From Alteromonas naphthalenivorans (GTDB lineage: Bacteria > Pseudomonadota > Gammaproteobacteria > Enterobacterales > Alteromonadaceae): DNA of 64,000 nt. The first letter of the stretch is position 1. Each line of letters begins with the position of its first letter. This document shows positions 32,607 to 43,596 of this stretch, piece after piece. The stretch lies in the NCBI RefSeq assembly GCF_000213655.1, contig NC_015554.1, forward strand, positions 310,001-374,000. The letters run 5' to 3'. The notes below the pieces were generated by a model. That model did no database searches. It was not told the DNA's origin and worked only from the letters and a program-made list of their open reading frames with translations. The translations under genes were made by a program, and so were the position numbers.

Positions 32607-35381
32607 ATGGATAAAACCTTCGAACCACAGTCCATTGAGCAGCAATGCTATGAAAAATGGGAAAATTCGGGCCTTTTTAAAGCATCGGGCAGCGGCGATC
32701 CGTATTGTATTTTGCTTCCACCGCCAAATGTTACCGGAAGCCTTCATATGGGGCACGGTTTTCAACAAACTATAATGGATGCCTTAACCCGCTATCGCCG
32801 CATGAAAGGTGACAACACCTTATGGCAAGTGGGCACCGACCACGCGGGTATTGCTACCCAAATGGTGGTAGAACGCCAATTAAATGCAGAAGGCAAGACT
32901 CGTCATGACTTAGGTCGTGAAGACTTCATTAAAAAAGTCTGGGAATGGAAAGAGCACAGTGGCGGCACTATTACAGGGCAAATGCGTCGGTTAGGCACAT
33001 CACCTGATTGGTCTCGTGAAGTGTTCACCATGGACGACAAGTTGTCTGATGCTGTAACTGAAACCTTTGTGAAGCTTCATGAAGAAGGCTTAATCTATCG
33101 CGGTAAGCGTTTGGTTAACTGGGATCCTGTACTGCACACCGCAGTGTCAGATTTAGAAGTCCTAAACGAGGAAGAAGATGGCCACATGTGGCACATGCGC
33201 TACCCACTTGCTGATGGCAGTGGTGAGCTAGTGGTTGCTACTACTCGTCCAGAAACCATGCTAGGTGATACCGCTGTTGCGGTACATCCTGATGACGAAC
33301 GTTATCAAGCTTATATTGGTAAAGATATTAAGCTGCCTATTACTGGCCGTTTAATTCCGGTTATTGCCGATGATTATGTGGATCAAGAATTCGGTACCGG
33401 CTGCGTTAAAATTACGCCAGCTCACGACTTTAACGATTACGATATGGGTAAGCGCCACAGCCTACCGATGATCAATATCTTAACTGACGACGCGAAAATT
33501 AACGATGAGTCGCCAGAAGCTTATCGCGGCTTAGACCGTTTCGACGCTCGTAAGCAAATTGTGGCCGACTTAGACGCCCAAGGCGCATTAGTTAAAATTG
33601 AACCACATAAGCTTAAAGTACCTCGCGGCGACAGAACCGGCGCGGTCATTGAACCTTACCTTACTGACCAATGGTATGTTGCGGTTGAGTCACTGGCTAA
33701 GCCTGCTATTGAAGCGGTTGAAAGCGGCGAGATTCGTTTTGTACCAGAAAACTGGAACAAAACCTATTACCAGTGGATGCACAACATCCAAGATTGGTGT
33801 ATTTCGCGTCAGTTGTGGTGGGGACACCGCATTCCTGCATGGTATGACGACAACGGCAACATTTACGTGGGTCGTACTGAAGCAGAAGTTCGCGCTAAAA
33901 ACAGTTTGAGCGACGATATTGCCCTTCGCCAAGATGACGACGTACTTGATACCTGGTTCTCATCTGCACTATGGCCGTTCGCGACCATGGGCTGGCCTGA
34001 AAAAACGCCTGAACTAGAAACCTTCTTGCCTTCATCGGTATTGGTAACTGGCTTCGATATCATTTTCTTCTGGGTAGCCAGAATGATCATGATGACGAAG
34101 AAGTTCACAGGCCAAATTCCGTTTAAAGATATTTATATTACCGGTCTCATCCGCGATGAGAACGGCGATAAAATGTCTAAGTCAAAAGGGAACGTACTTG
34201 ACCCTATCGACCTTATTGACGGTATCGACCTAGAAACGCTAGTGAAAAAGCGTACTTCAGGCATGATGCAGCCAAAGCTAGCTGAAAAGATTGAGAAGCG
34301 AACGCGTAAGCAGTTCCCAGATGGTATTCACGCCTATGGTACCGACGCACTTCGTTTTACTTTTGCTGCCATGGCGTCAACCAGCCGTGATATCAACTTT
34401 GATATGGCGCGAGTAGAAGGCTACCGTAACTTTTGTAACAAGATTTGGAATGCATCACGTTTTGTACTGATGAATGCTGAAGAGCACGATACAGGCCGTG
34501 ATGGTGGCGAAATGGTATTAAGTATTGCCGATCGCTGGATTTGGGCTAAGTTCCAACAAACCCTTGTTGAGTTTGAAAAAGCGTTAGAAGACTACCGTTT
34601 CGACATTGCTGCGCATATTGTTTACGAGTTTACCTGGAACCAGTTCTGCGATTGGTACTTAGAACTGACTAAACCTGTGCTTAGCAATGAAGCCAGCAGT
34701 GAAGCTGAGAAGCGTGGTACACGTCATACGTTAATTAACGTACTAGAAAACTTGCTACGTTTGTTGCACCCGTTAATGCCATTTATTACCGATACGATTT
34801 GGCAGCGTGTTGTGCCATTAAGTGCGCTACAGGTTGAAGAGAATGCCAGCATTATGGTGCAAGCATTCCCAGTACAAGATGCCGCTAAACAAGATGAGCA
34901 AGTACTTGCCGATATTGAGTGGGTGAAGAAATTCATCGTAGGTATTCGTAATATTCGCGGCGAAATGGATATTTCTCCAAACAAACCGCTTAATGCCTTA
35001 CTTAAAAACGTAAGCGCTGAAGATAGCCGCCGTTTAGAGGCCGCTAAAGCCTTCTTAGATAAGTTATCTAAGCTTGAAACAGTGACCATCCTTAAAGACG
35101 GTGAAGAAGCACCAGCGAGCGCTACGGCACTGGTGGGTGAAATGGAAATTCTTATTCCTATGGCGGGTCTTATCGACAAAGATGCCGAGCTTGCTCGTAT
35201 CACGAAAGCCATGGATAAAGTGGATAAAGACGTTTCACGTACACGCGGAAAGTTGAGTAATGATAAGTTTGTAAGCAACGCCCCAGACGCGGTGATTGAG
35301 AAAGAACGCGCTAAGCTGGAAGAAGGTGAAAAGCAGCTTGAGAAGTTAAAAGCTCAATACGAAACTATTGCGGCGTTATAA
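32607..35381 (+). CDS. valS: Valyl-tRNA synthetase
   Basis: A 924-residue class I aminoacyl-tRNA synthetase. HIGH motif is HMGH (47-50, in [15 protein letters not shown]); KMSKS is DKMSKSKGN near residue 521. The editing domain lies between ([17 protein letters not shown]). Anticodon-binding helices follow, and the C-terminal coiled coil ([19 protein letters not shown]) is complete. It charges tRNA-Val with valine in ATP-dependent fashion. Terminator follows. Confidence 0.97.
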   Translation: MDKTFEPQSIEQQCYEKWENSGLFKASGSGDPYCILLPPPNVTGSLHMGHGFQQTIMDALTRYRRMKGDNTLWQVGTDHAGIATQMVVERQLNAEGKTRHDLGREDFIKKVWEWKEHSGGTITGQMRRLGTSPDWSREVFTMDDKLSDAVTETFVKLHEEGLIYRGKRLVNWDPVLHTAVSDLEVLNEEEDGHMWHMRYPLADGSGELVVATTRPETMLGDTAVAVHPDDERYQAYIGKDIKLPITGRLIPVIADDYVDQEFGTGCVKITPAHDFNDYDMGKRHSLPMINILTDDAKINDESPEAYRGLDRFDARKQIVADLDAQGALVKIEPHKLKVPRGDRTGAVIEPYLTDQWYVAVESLAKPAIEAVESGEIRFVPENWNKTYYQWMHNIQDWCISRQLWWGHRIPAWYDDNGNIYVGRTEAEVRAKNSLSDDIALRQDDDVLDTWFSSALWPFATMGWPEKTPELETFLPSSVLVTGFDIIFFWVARMIMMTKKFTGQIPFKDIYITGLIRDENGDKMSKSKGNVLDPIDLIDGIDLETLVKKRTSGMMQPKLAEKIEKRTRKQFPDGIHAYGTDALRFTFAAMASTSRDINFDMARVEGYRNFCNKIWNASRFVLMNAEEHDTGRDGGEMVLSIADRWIWAKFQQTLVEFEKALEDYRFDIAAHIVYEFTWNQFCDWYLELTKPVLSNEASSEAEKRGTRHTLINVLENLLRLLHPLMPFITDTIWQRVVPLSALQVEENASIMVQAFPVQDAAKQDEQVLADIEWVKKFIVGIRNIRGEMDISPNKPLNALLKNVSAEDSRRLEAAKAFLDKLSKLETVTILKDGEEAPASATALVGEMEILIPMAGLIDKDAELARITKAMDKVDKDVSRTRGKLSNDKFVSNAPDAVIEKERAKLEEGEKQLEKLKAQYETIAAL

Positions 35382-35465
35382 GTTTGTTGTAGCAGGGTTT
35401 TGACTGGTTTGTAGCTGCCTTAAAAGAGCTACTTTATAAGTCAGATCTAACAAGCGATTTGAAAA

Positions 35466-35494
35466 AGGGTTGTCGAAAGACAACTCTTTTTTTT
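35466..35494 (+). terminator. Terminator after valS
   Basis: Stem AGGGTTGTC/GACAACTCT with loop GAAA (35466-35487) and a following T-run. Confidence 0.88.
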
Positions 35495-35540
35495 GCTAAA
35501 AATCGTGCATTGGTGGCACAGGAATAAAGCGCTGCGCTTG

Positions 35541-38204
35541 TTAATGGTTCATGTAACGCTTTAACATATCCACCAAGGCTTTGCGTTTAATTGGCTTAGT
35601 GAGATAGTCGTTCATGCCTACATCGATAGCGCTCTGTTTGTCTTCTTTCATAGCATTAGCCGAGAGCCCGATAATGGGAAGGGTAGTAAAGCCCGCTTTT
35701 CTTAAGGCTTTTGTTGCCTCATAACCATCCATTACGGGCATTTGTACATCCATTAATACTAAATCATAATGAGGGGCGTTTTCTATTTTGCGCACTGCCT
35801 GATTACCATCTTCCGCGATATCAAACGTAATCCCTAAGGTTTTGAGCATTTCACCGGTAACAATCTGATTTATGTTGTTATCTTCAACCAATAATACATG
35901 CCCTTCTAAGCTAATATCTTCAATGATATCCGCCTTTTTAGTCATGGTTTTTCGTGTTTCATTACTGACTACCATAGACATGAAATGTTCAAATTGTGCA
36001 GGCGTAAAGGGGTGCATAATAAGAGGGCCTTTCCACAGGCTGTTGTACTTATCTTGCAGCGCACTCCCTACGGTATCCATGATCAAACCAACATGGGTTC
36101 CTTGCTCTGCCAGTTCGTGTAACCAGCGGATATTGTCTTTAAATACACCAAAGCTGGGAATATCAACAATAAGGTGTTTAGGCAGAGAATCGAGGGATTG
36201 GGCGGCGTAAATGTCCATGATATTGGCTTGGCTAATTTGTACTATCGACTGGTAGATATCTGGTAGCAGAGGCGAAGAGGTTAAGTACACACTGGATGTG
36301 GGCAACTGAGGCGTAAGGTCAAAAATACCAGGCTGATTCTTAAATACACGAAGGGGCAAGGATATTGTAAAGGTACTGCCTTTTCCTTCTACTGAAGTAG
36401 CTGATAGTGAGCCACCCATCAAGTCGGTGAGTTGTTTTACAATGGTTAAACCCAGACCGGTTCCACCGTACTTGCGGTTGGTCGCGTCATCCGCTTGAGT
36501 AAAGGGGTTAAAAATACGAGCAAGTTGCCGCTCACTCATTCCAATACCCGAATCTTCAATATTCATTGTTAGGGAGAGCAAATTACCTTTATCGTTAATG
36601 CTGCCATCAAACCGAATGCAAATTTGCCCTTGCTCGGTAAACTTCACCGCATTGCTTCCAATATTCATGATGATTTGCGCAATACGTAGCGGATCGCCAA
36701 TAACTTGAGGCGGTATGGATGGTGACACGATAAAGCGAACAACTAAGTTTTTCTCTTTGGCTTTAAGCGCAATAACAGCAATGAGATTGTCGAATAAAGA
36801 ATGAAGGGAAAAACTGACTTCTTCAATTTTAAGTTTGCCGGCTTCAATTTTTGAGAAGTCTAAAATATCATTGATAACACTCATTAAAATCTGGCTTGAA
36901 TAGGCCGCTTTATCAAGATAACCGCTGACAATATCAGGCACTGGGTGTTGCTGAGCGAGTTCTATCAAGCCAATAATACCATTCATGGGCGTACGAATTT
37001 CATGGCTCATATTGGCTAAGAAAATACTCTTCGAGGCTGTCGCTCGCTCGGCTTTTATTTTACTTTCAGTCAGTTCTGAGTTTAAAGATTCCAATCTGCC
37101 ATTCAGACCACGGGCTTCTGATAATAAGATTTCTGTTTGCTTGTTTTTATCACTAAATACATGGGCGGCTCGAGCAAGGTTTCCAATTTCATCGTTGCGG
37201 CTGTTGCCTGGAATACTCGAAATGTTTTGGCCTTCAGATAATCGATTGAATACGTGGGTTATGGTGCGAATAGGGCCTAAAATACGATAGGCGGTAAATA
37301 TGGCGGCGATGACCGCAAGTAGAATGGCGACCAGTGAAAATATCTCACCATTACGTTGTGTTTCTTGCGCTACCAAATAGGTGTTGTGAGTAATAGATTC
37401 GGTTTTCGAAGTTACTTGATTAGCAAGTTCGCCGCTTAAATATAAAAACTCATTCGCTGAACCGGCCATAACCACATTAACCAAAAACAAATTCCCTTGG
37501 GTAATTTGTGTTAGCTTAAATAAGTCAGCTTCGGCCTTTTCAAGTAACTCATTCACTTGGCTATGAAGTGTATGATTGTTCATGGTAACCGCTTTAATGG
37601 CAGTAATTGCTTCATTGAATTGCGTGATTAACGCCATATCAGGCTTCATCAAATAGCGAAGGATTGCATTTTCCGCTTTAGCAATGTGGAAGTTAAGTTT
37701 ATCAATGGTACTTTGAGGAAGCGCGAAGTCTTCATTGGCAGTATCAAATAGCCGCTTAATCGCCAGTAAATCTGACAATGATCCATCAATGATTAAGTCG
37801 TCTTTTCTAGAGCGTGCATCAATAACTTGGCGAAAATTTTCTTGGTAGGCACTAAGGTGCTTATGCATACGAGACAGCACATAGGTATCGTCAATCTCAC
37901 CACTTTGGGTAACAGGATCGGCAAGCTCATCTAGCCTTTTATTGATAGAGAGCATCAACCTTTCAAAACGTGTTACCGCAGATTGGCTCGCATTTTCTTT
38001 GTAGATGAGCACATTCCGCTGTAGGTCGATAACATCTCTTTCGAGTTCTTTTACTATTCCCACATCAACCACAGCACGACTCGATGCCGCCATGCCGCTG
38101 CTTAATACAGATTGGTTTTCTCTAGCAATATACCCTTGTACTAAGAGCAGGGCGACTAAAGCAATTAATACGAGAATAAGTTGCGTTCGAATCGATGACA
38201 GCAT
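35541..38204 (-). CDS. Hybrid sensor histidine kinase, TorS-like
   Basis: An 887-residue protein. Helix 1 at about 7-24, a periplasmic all-helical sensor domain to about 285, helix 2 at about 288-306, then HAMP (about 307-360), HisKA with His401 in NMSHEIRTPMNGIIGL, and an ATPase domain with DSGIGM and GGTGLGLTI. A degenerate receiver-like stretch (about 630-740) precedes a full receiver with LVLMDVQMPVMDGYEA near residue 815. No Hpt domain is present, so the phosphate must go to a separate Hpt protein. The gene lies 35 bases after a Tat-exported substrate-binding protein, its likely ligand sensor. Confidence 0.92.
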   Translation of the reverse strand: MLSSIRTQLILVLIALVALLLVQGYIARENQSVLSSGMAASSRAVVDVGIVKELERDVIDLQRNVLIYKENASQSAVTRFERLMLSINKRLDELADPVTQSGEIDDTYVLSRMHKHLSAYQENFRQVIDARSRKDDLIIDGSLSDLLAIKRLFDTANEDFALPQSTIDKLNFHIAKAENAILRYLMKPDMALITQFNEAITAIKAVTMNNHTLHSQVNELLEKAEADLFKLTQITQGNLFLVNVVMAGSANEFLYLSGELANQVTSKTESITHNTYLVAQETQRNGEIFSLVAILLAVIAAIFTAYRILGPIRTITHVFNRLSEGQNISSIPGNSRNDEIGNLARAAHVFSDKNKQTEILLSEARGLNGRLESLNSELTESKIKAERATASKSIFLANMSHEIRTPMNGIIGLIELAQQHPVPDIVSGYLDKAAYSSQILMSVINDILDFSKIEAGKLKIEEVSFSLHSLFDNLIAVIALKAKEKNLVVRFIVSPSIPPQVIGDPLRIAQIIMNIGSNAVKFTEQGQICIRFDGSINDKGNLLSLTMNIEDSGIGMSERQLARIFNPFTQADDATNRKYGGTGLGLTIVKQLTDLMGGSLSATSVEGKGSTFTISLPLRVFKNQPGIFDLTPQLPTSSVYLTSSPLLPDIYQSIVQISQANIMDIYAAQSLDSLPKHLIVDIPSFGVFKDNIRWLHELAEQGTHVGLIMDTVGSALQDKYNSLWKGPLIMHPFTPAQFEHFMSMVVSNETRKTMTKKADIIEDISLEGHVLLVEDNNINQIVTGEMLKTLGITFDIAEDGNQAVRKIENAPHYDLVLMDVQMPVMDGYEATKALRKAGFTTLPIIGLSANAMKEDKQSAIDVGMNDYLTKPIKRKALVDMLKRYMNH

Positions 38205-38238
38205 AGCTATTATTGTGCCTTTGACTTAACCAATTGGG

Positions 38239-39525
38239 TTAAGACGTAATAAATTCATACCATTTTTGGAGGCTATATTCGTAGGTTGGCATGACAGTAT
38301 TCCATACTGCGATGTTACTAAACCTATCTTCATAGCTTCCACCTGAGCGCTGTTCACCTTTTTGAACACTAACCTTACCTGCCGGGCCTTTTAGATTTTC
38401 GCTTGCAGGTAACCCTTTGTACCAATAATCCCATTCGGCTTGCGATAAATATTTTGCAGAACGCTCTGGATTAGATATGTAATAACCCTGACGAGCAATA
38501 AATGCCCCGGGCCAGCCTGACAGCCACCAATTCATATATTCATAAGCCACATCTTTACTTCTTCCTTGTGAAGCTGACGATAAACACATTACACCATGCC
38601 AACCTCGGTAACCTTCCTTCGGCGCAGCAAATTTAACGGGAATGTTTTGGCTGTTTAACGCCGATACCGCAGGAGAGAACATGCTCTCTATAGAGACGCG
38701 TTGGCTTTTCATAAATTGCACAGATTCAGGCACTGATGTCCAAAAGCCACTGAAGTGATTTAACTGGGATAACTCAATAAGAATACTGAATAAGTTATCC
38801 AGCTCTTGTGTGGTCATTGCCCCTATATCTTCAAATGTAATGTAGCCCTTTGCTTGTGCCGCTAGGGCTAAATCGAAAAGTCCAATGGTGGGATCATTTA
38901 CAATCCCCACTTTGCCAGACAACCGACTATCGAGTAGCCATCCCCAGCTTTCTTCTTGGTTTTTGAGTTGTTCAGGAAATTGAGACGTATTGTAGCCAAA
39001 TGAGTCTACGTTGTGCACATAGGGAAGAAAGCTAATGGTGTCTGTATGTTCTATCCCTAAACTGCCATCAGCTTGGACATTAATAATCTTATGGGGGGCA
39101 TCACCAGCGCCTAAGCGAGCGGCTTCAGTTACTTTCCCTGTTTTGGTTAAATCGTTTATTTCATCCCAATAGGTAAGCTTTTTCTTTTCGATAGGCTGAA
39201 TAGCTTTCGAGCGCCACAAAACATTAATACTGTTTGACCACTGTTCATACAAATCAAAAGCACCAGGATTCATTGACGCTCTTTGCAGTACGGTTGCACT
39301 TCCACCAGGCTGAAATTGGATATTAATGCCTAAATCAGCCATTGCGTGTTGACGAATTTCTTCTTGTAGCGTGACATGGGTACCCATGACCCTTAACGTT
39401 GGTGTTGGCTTACCTATTGCAAAAGGCGCTACTCCGGCAGTGACGCCAGCGGTTACTCCCAGCGCAGCGGCTCCTTTAATAAAACTACGCCGAGGGCGAG
39501 AAGATAAACGTTGGCTGGGTGGCAT
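38239..39525 (-). CDS. Tat-exported substrate-binding protein, PotD-like
   Basis: A 428-residue periplasmic binding protein. The N-terminus carries a twin-arginine signal (RPRRSFIKGAAALGVTAG). The body has the family 1 solute-binding pattern (TLRVMGTHVTLQEE, FDLYEQWSNSINVLWR, ...GKVGIVNDPTIGLFDLALAA), nearest to polyamine-binding PotD/PotF by shape. No ABC permease or ATPase genes are adjacent. It is followed directly by a hybrid kinase and preceded by a diguanylate cyclase, so it likely senses rather than imports a ligand. Confidence 0.82.
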   Translation of the reverse strand: MPPSQRLSSRPRRSFIKGAAALGVTAGVTAGVAPFAIGKPTPTLRVMGTHVTLQEEIRQHAMADLGINIQFQPGGSATVLQRASMNPGAFDLYEQWSNSINVLWRSKAIQPIEKKKLTYWDEINDLTKTGKVTEAARLGAGDAPHKIINVQADGSLGIEHTDTISFLPYVHNVDSFGYNTSQFPEQLKNQEESWGWLLDSRLSGKVGIVNDPTIGLFDLALAAQAKGYITFEDIGAMTTQELDNLFSILIELSQLNHFSGFWTSVPESVQFMKSQRVSIESMFSPAVSALNSQNIPVKFAAPKEGYRGWHGVMCLSSASQGRSKDVAYEYMNWWLSGWPGAFIARQGYYISNPERSAKYLSQAEWDYWYKGLPASENLKGPAGKVSVQKGEQRSGGSYEDRFSNIAVWNTVMPTYEYSLQKWYEFITS

Positions 39526-39667
39526 TAGAACGATTCCAGTTGTTCTTTATAGTATTTTTATTCTGGCATCGATTTTAGATATTTACCAAGTTATTTGTCT
39601 TCGCAAGCGAAGCTTTATACCAAAGAATGATAAAAATGAATTCATCATACTCGTTGAGGTTATGCCA

Positions 39668-41074
39668 CTAATTGACTAAATTGGATTCGGTTTTATCTTT
39701 CATCACCAAGCTAACCCGGTTTCTCCCTTCTCGTTTAGCGCGGTACAGCGCTTCATCAGCTATGCTTACCATTTCTTTTGTTTCGCTGGGGTTTACCCCG
39801 CTTACATAATAAGCGCCAATGCTAATAGTTACGTCATAACCCTTTAAGGCAGGAAGCGAGCTTGAAATTAGCTCAACCCGCTTTCTGAGTCGCTCAAGAA
39901 TGTCTATGGCTTCGTGGGAGCCGGGCAATACCATACAAAAAGCAAACTCTTCTCCACCAACACGGCCTATGCCATCTTCTTGACGAAAAAATTGTTTCAT
40001 CGACTTTGCAACAGCCACTAGTACATCGTCACCAAACGCATGCCCGAAGGTATCATTGAGCTTTTTGAAATGGTCAACATCGGCAATGCCGATTAATAGA
40101 GAATAGCCGTGACGGTGAGCAAAGTGCGTAGATTTATCTAATGCCTCTTCAAAGGCACGCCGATTTGGAATGTCGGTGAGGGGGTCGAAATAAGCCAGTT
40201 TTTCAAGTTTCACATTAACGTTCCGAAGCTCTCTGGTACGTTGATTTACCAAGTCTTCTAAATTTTCACGAATACTCTTTAGCTCAAAATTACGATTATT
40301 CAGTTGCTCGGCGTGGAACTTAACGGCACTTACGTCTCGCTCGACCGAAGCGAAGTGGGTGACCTCATCCAGCTGATTTTTCAGTGGGAAGATACTCATT
40401 TCAACCCAATAGGGGGTACCTGTTTTAGTATAATTAAGCAGTGTTTCCGTTATTGGCTTGTTCTCAGCAAGCGCACAGTGGATACGAGAGGTGGATTCTT
40501 TGTCTGTAAGCGTACCTTGAAAAATTCGTGGCGTTTCACCAATTAACTCTTCTCTAGAATATCCCGTAAGCTTACAAATGGCATCGTTCACGTAAATGAT
40601 TTTTGGTGATAAAGGCCCCTCGATTGATTTCGCCTCGGTAACAATAATCATATCTTGTGCGCTTTGCACAATATCGAGGAATGAAAACGCTGCAATTTTT
40701 TCGGTGATTTCGGTAAAGTAAACCACCACAAAACCTGCACCCTCAGACTTTTCCGGATAAGCACTGACACTTAACCAACAGATCTCCCCGCTGTCCTCAT
40801 TGACTAAGCCAATAATTTCATCAGTAATCGAAACATTTAGCGATGTCACTTTGTTTACCGGATATTCGTCGGGATGCAGGCGGCGATTTTGCCTGTCTAC
40901 CAACTCCCATCCATCTTCTACCAGATGTCGGTTTTGTAAACGTTCAAGTGACGTTTTAAAAAGTTTCATAGCAGCAGGGTTCACGTAAACAATCTGCGAA
41001 TCCCAAGAATGTATCACTACGCCAATATGCGCATGTTCCAAAAGGTTGATCAGGTTTACATTTTCAATTTTCAT
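39668..41074 (-). CDS. PAS-PAS-GGDEF diguanylate cyclase
   Basis: A 468-residue cytosolic protein from ATG 41074; an ATG at 41101 in the same frame is an alternative with nine more residues. PAS 1 begins LLEHAHIGVVIHSWDSQIVY; PAS 2 includes IIYVNDAICKLTGYSREELIG, with the SVERDVSAVK PAC motif. A coiled coil (LEDLVNQRTRELRNVNVKLEKL) leads to GGDEF with VGGEEF (about 371-376) and RQED five residues before as I-site. It should make c-di-GMP under PAS control. 143 bases before the binding-protein gene. Confidence 0.92.
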   Translation of the reverse strand: MKIENVNLINLLEHAHIGVVIHSWDSQIVYVNPAAMKLFKTSLERLQNRHLVEDGWELVDRQNRRLHPDEYPVNKVTSLNVSITDEIIGLVNEDSGEICWLSVSAYPEKSEGAGFVVVYFTEITEKIAAFSFLDIVQSAQDMIIVTEAKSIEGPLSPKIIYVNDAICKLTGYSREELIGETPRIFQGTLTDKESTSRIHCALAENKPITETLLNYTKTGTPYWVEMSIFPLKNQLDEVTHFASVERDVSAVKFHAEQLNNRNFELKSIRENLEDLVNQRTRELRNVNVKLEKLAYFDPLTDIPNRRAFEEALDKSTHFAHRHGYSLLIGIADVDHFKKLNDTFGHAFGDDVLVAVAKSMKQFFRQEDGIGRVGGEEFAFCMVLPGSHEAIDILERLRKRVELISSSLPALKGYDVTISIGAYYVSGVNPSETKEMVSIADEALYRAKREGRNRVSLVMKDKTESNLVN

Positions 41075-41256
41075 CGCACGTATACCATCTAGACTTAACA
41101 TATCGATGTGGCTGCCAATCGGTAGCCACTTTCGTAAGTCATTATGCGGTCAAATCATATTGCATAATGCTTATTTTTTGTTCTACTACTTTAGTGTAGT
41201 GATAAAAGAATAAAACGCCGCGTTCAATGAAAGTCTTTTTAGTGAACTGTAAAGTG

Positions 41257-42096
41257 TTAGTGTCGAACTACTCTGCGCGCCACTAGAGTAAGGGCGATGA
41301 ATAGTAAACCGAAGATAGTCGTACTGCCGCCGTGTTCCTCAACCACTATGACCGTGTCTTCGTAGATATACTCATGGTTATCACTTTCTAAACTTAGGTA
41401 AGCAAGGTCGGCATCACAATAGCCGTCAGAATAAGCGACCAGTTGCTCGGAATAGGCATCATATAGCTCGATGAGCACATCATAGTCTGCAGCGGGAAAG
41501 CCTGAAAGCAGACGACTTTCTACCACAAATGAATCTGAGGAATCTTCACCATACAGTACAAATTCAGAGGTAACATGAATGGCTTCATAGCGATCGTTTC
41601 TACCTAAGTAAATAACCCCATAGACAAGGGCACTGTCGTAAACGGTATCTGCATCAAACTCAACGGTAAATTCGGAATAATATCCGTCATAATCGATATC
41701 AGTGTCTAAAGATACCCAACTGTCATAAATCCAGTAATCAGGCAATAGTGTGGTTGATTGTGCTTCGGCATAGGATTTACTCGTGCCGCTAAAAAGGCTT
41801 TCACGTTTCGCTTTTTTCTCAGCCAGTGAAGATGATTCCAATACGCTAGTTTGGGTCTCATTACCGTTTTCAGTATCGTTAATAGCACTGGTAAAGGCAT
41901 TCTTGGTAGTCGCGTTTATTGCAGCCTGCGTGGACGTTTCAGTAGGGGAGTAAACGGCGCCGTAGCGATATTCTGTTGATTCAACAGAAACTGTGTCACT
42001 TGATAGCGCTTGTTCGGCGTATGAAGTATTGATAAACGAGCAGGGTAATAGTGCTAATAAACAGAACTTAGCAAGAGGTTGAATGGGTGATTTCAT
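41257..42096 (-). CDS. Exported protein with GlyGly-CTERM-like tail
   Basis: A 279-residue protein from ATG 42096, preferred because AAAGGA lies eight bases ahead; it overlaps the alternative ATG at 42105. Signal peptide FCLLALLPCSFINTSYAEQA. The middle is Tyr/Asp/Ser-rich beta sequence (SEFTVEFDADTVYDSALVYG). The C-terminus reads HGGSTTIFGLLFIALTLVAR then RVVRH: Gly-Gly-Ser, a hydrophobic helix and basic end. This matches the GlyGly-CTERM sorting signal cut by rhombosortase. The protein probably leaves the inner membrane for the surface. No known function. Confidence 0.7.
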   Translation of the reverse strand: MKSPIQPLAKFCLLALLPCSFINTSYAEQALSSDTVSVESTEYRYGAVYSPTETSTQAAINATTKNAFTSAINDTENGNETQTSVLESSSLAEKKAKRESLFSGTSKSYAEAQSTTLLPDYWIYDSWVSLDTDIDYDGYYSEFTVEFDADTVYDSALVYGVIYLGRNDRYEAIHVTSEFVLYGEDSSDSFVVESRLLSGFPAADYDVLIELYDAYSEQLVAYSDGYCDADLAYLSLESDNHEYIYEDTVIVVEEHGGSTTIFGLLFIALTLVARRVVRH

Positions 42097-42209
42097 TGTT
42101 AACATCCTTTCTAATCAAAATAACAGGTGCCATTGTTGATTAGATAAGATGAACAAAAACTGAAGCCACCCTTAATGTAGTATTGAGTAAAGAGATTAGT
42201 CTGTCAGAA

Positions 42210-42608
42210 TCAATCTTCTAGGTAGTCGTCTTCGTACTCATCTTCATCATCGCCGCGGGGCATGAAATACGTACCCCAGCCGTCGTATTGAACGTCTTGT
42301 TTGTCAGCAATTTTAAGTAGGGTATCGGAATCAGCATTGAGTTTTGCAAGGTCTAACGCTCGTTCAATGATAGCATCGAAACAAAAAATTGTGCCACCAT
42401 CATCAAGCATTAACTCTTCTGCGTCAGTCACTTCAAAACCCGCTTTGAACGTATCAACCGCCGCTTTTTCTAGCTTGTCGAAGTCGTTACTCGCAAAGTG
42501 ATGCTCAATGGTGTATTCAGCATCGGCCTGGCTACCGTCTTCTAGTAGCGCTTCTATGGTCTCCTCATTAAAGGAATACCATTCTTCTCGTTCATCAAAC
42601 TGACTCAT
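42210..42608 (-). CDS. rraB: Ribonuclease E inhibitor RraB
   Basis: A 132-residue acidic protein. ATG 42608 is chosen because GAGG lies eight bases ahead, and [20 protein letters not shown] fits the family start; ATG 42623 is possible. The middle helices and [11 protein letters not shown] near the C-terminus are characteristic, followed by an Asp/Glu-rich tail. In E. coli RraB binds the RNase E degradosome scaffold and changes mRNA decay. Confidence 0.88.
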   Translation of the reverse strand: MSQFDEREEWYSFNEETIEALLEDGSQADAEYTIEHHFASNDFDKLEKAAVDTFKAGFEVTDAEELMLDDGGTIFCFDAIIERALDLAKLNADSDTLLKIADKQDVQYDGWGTYFMPRGDDEDEYEDDYLED

Positions 42609-42638
42609 AAAGCAAAACCTCAATCATTTTTCGCAAGT

Positions 42639-43364
42639 TTACCTGCTTTTTTCCATTTCAGCGACTTCAGCATCCAACTCAGTTATCTTGTTTTTCATCT
42701 GGTCGTTGAAATACTGCATCCAGGCTTTAAGTGGCTTGTCGTCGGTAAGGGCTTCAGGTGCACTAATATCGATAAGTACTACGCCATTGTCCCACCGATT
42801 CCACTTTACTTTATTGTGTAGATTACTCGCAGTAACCATGACGATGGGTTCCTTGGTGGTTTTCGCCAGCCTGAAAGCACCTTGTTTAAAAGGCAATAAA
42901 CCGCGTCCATAGCTTCGCGTTCCTTCAGGGAAGAACCATACAGAGGTACGCTTCTTAGCAATACGGTTGGCTGCAATATCTAATGTGTTACGGGCTTTGC
43001 CTGAATTTTTCCGGTCGATGAGAATATTGCCTGACAGCCAATAAATTTGACCGAAAATTGGGATCCACTTTAGGCTTTTCTTACCAATAGTGACAACGCC
43101 GGGTAATGCGGCTTTACAAATAGTCATTACGTCGTAGCTATTTTGATGATTCGCAATAAATACGTAGGGCTCTTTTATGTCTACCGCTGAATCTTTTCGC
43201 ACAATCACCTTTAAACCCATTACGTAAGACATTAACGAATAAAGTTTACCCGCCGTATGTACGTTATCTTTGTGAAAAGGACGAAAAATGCATACCGCCA
43301 AAAGGGCTATATTGACGAGTAAAAAGGTGAGTAACAGCGCGGGAACGCGTAGTAAAGCTATCAA
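42639..43364 (-). CDS. plsC: 1-acyl-sn-glycerol-3-phosphate acyltransferase
   Basis: A 241-residue membrane enzyme with an N-terminal helix (LLLTFLLVNIALLAVCIF). The acyltransferase motifs are present: HQNSYD (the HX4D motif), the GNILIDR segment and FPEGTRS. It adds the second acyl chain to lysophosphatidate in phospholipid synthesis. It lies 31 bases before rraB on the same strand. Confidence 0.92.
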   Translation of the reverse strand: MIALLRVPALLLTFLLVNIALLAVCIFRPFHKDNVHTAGKLYSLMSYVMGLKVIVRKDSAVDIKEPYVFIANHQNSYDVMTICKAALPGVVTIGKKSLKWIPIFGQIYWLSGNILIDRKNSGKARNTLDIAANRIAKKRTSVWFFPEGTRSYGRGLLPFKQGAFRLAKTTKEPIVMVTASNLHNKVKWNRWDNGVVLIDISAPEALTDDKPLKAWMQYFNDQMKNKITELDAEVAEMEKSR

Positions 43365-43596
43365 AGTGACTCCTGAATATAAATGACGCGCGAAGTATAA
43401 AGTAAGTTTCAGCGTACACTTGTCCGATGAGTTATTATAGATGCTTTAGCGGTTCTGTTGCCATGGTATCGCAAGAAATACGTTCAAATTAGGCAAGTTA
43501 ATCTAAAATACTTAACTTTAGTATGAGGTAACTTGGTCGATAGCATCTTACAATAAGAGAAAGTGAAACCTTATCCTCACCAACCCGGTATCCATA

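Noticed and set aside
34724-35278. 184-codon antisense ORF within valS
   Set aside because: Low-complexity Ser/Leu-rich shadow of the conserved ValS C-terminus.
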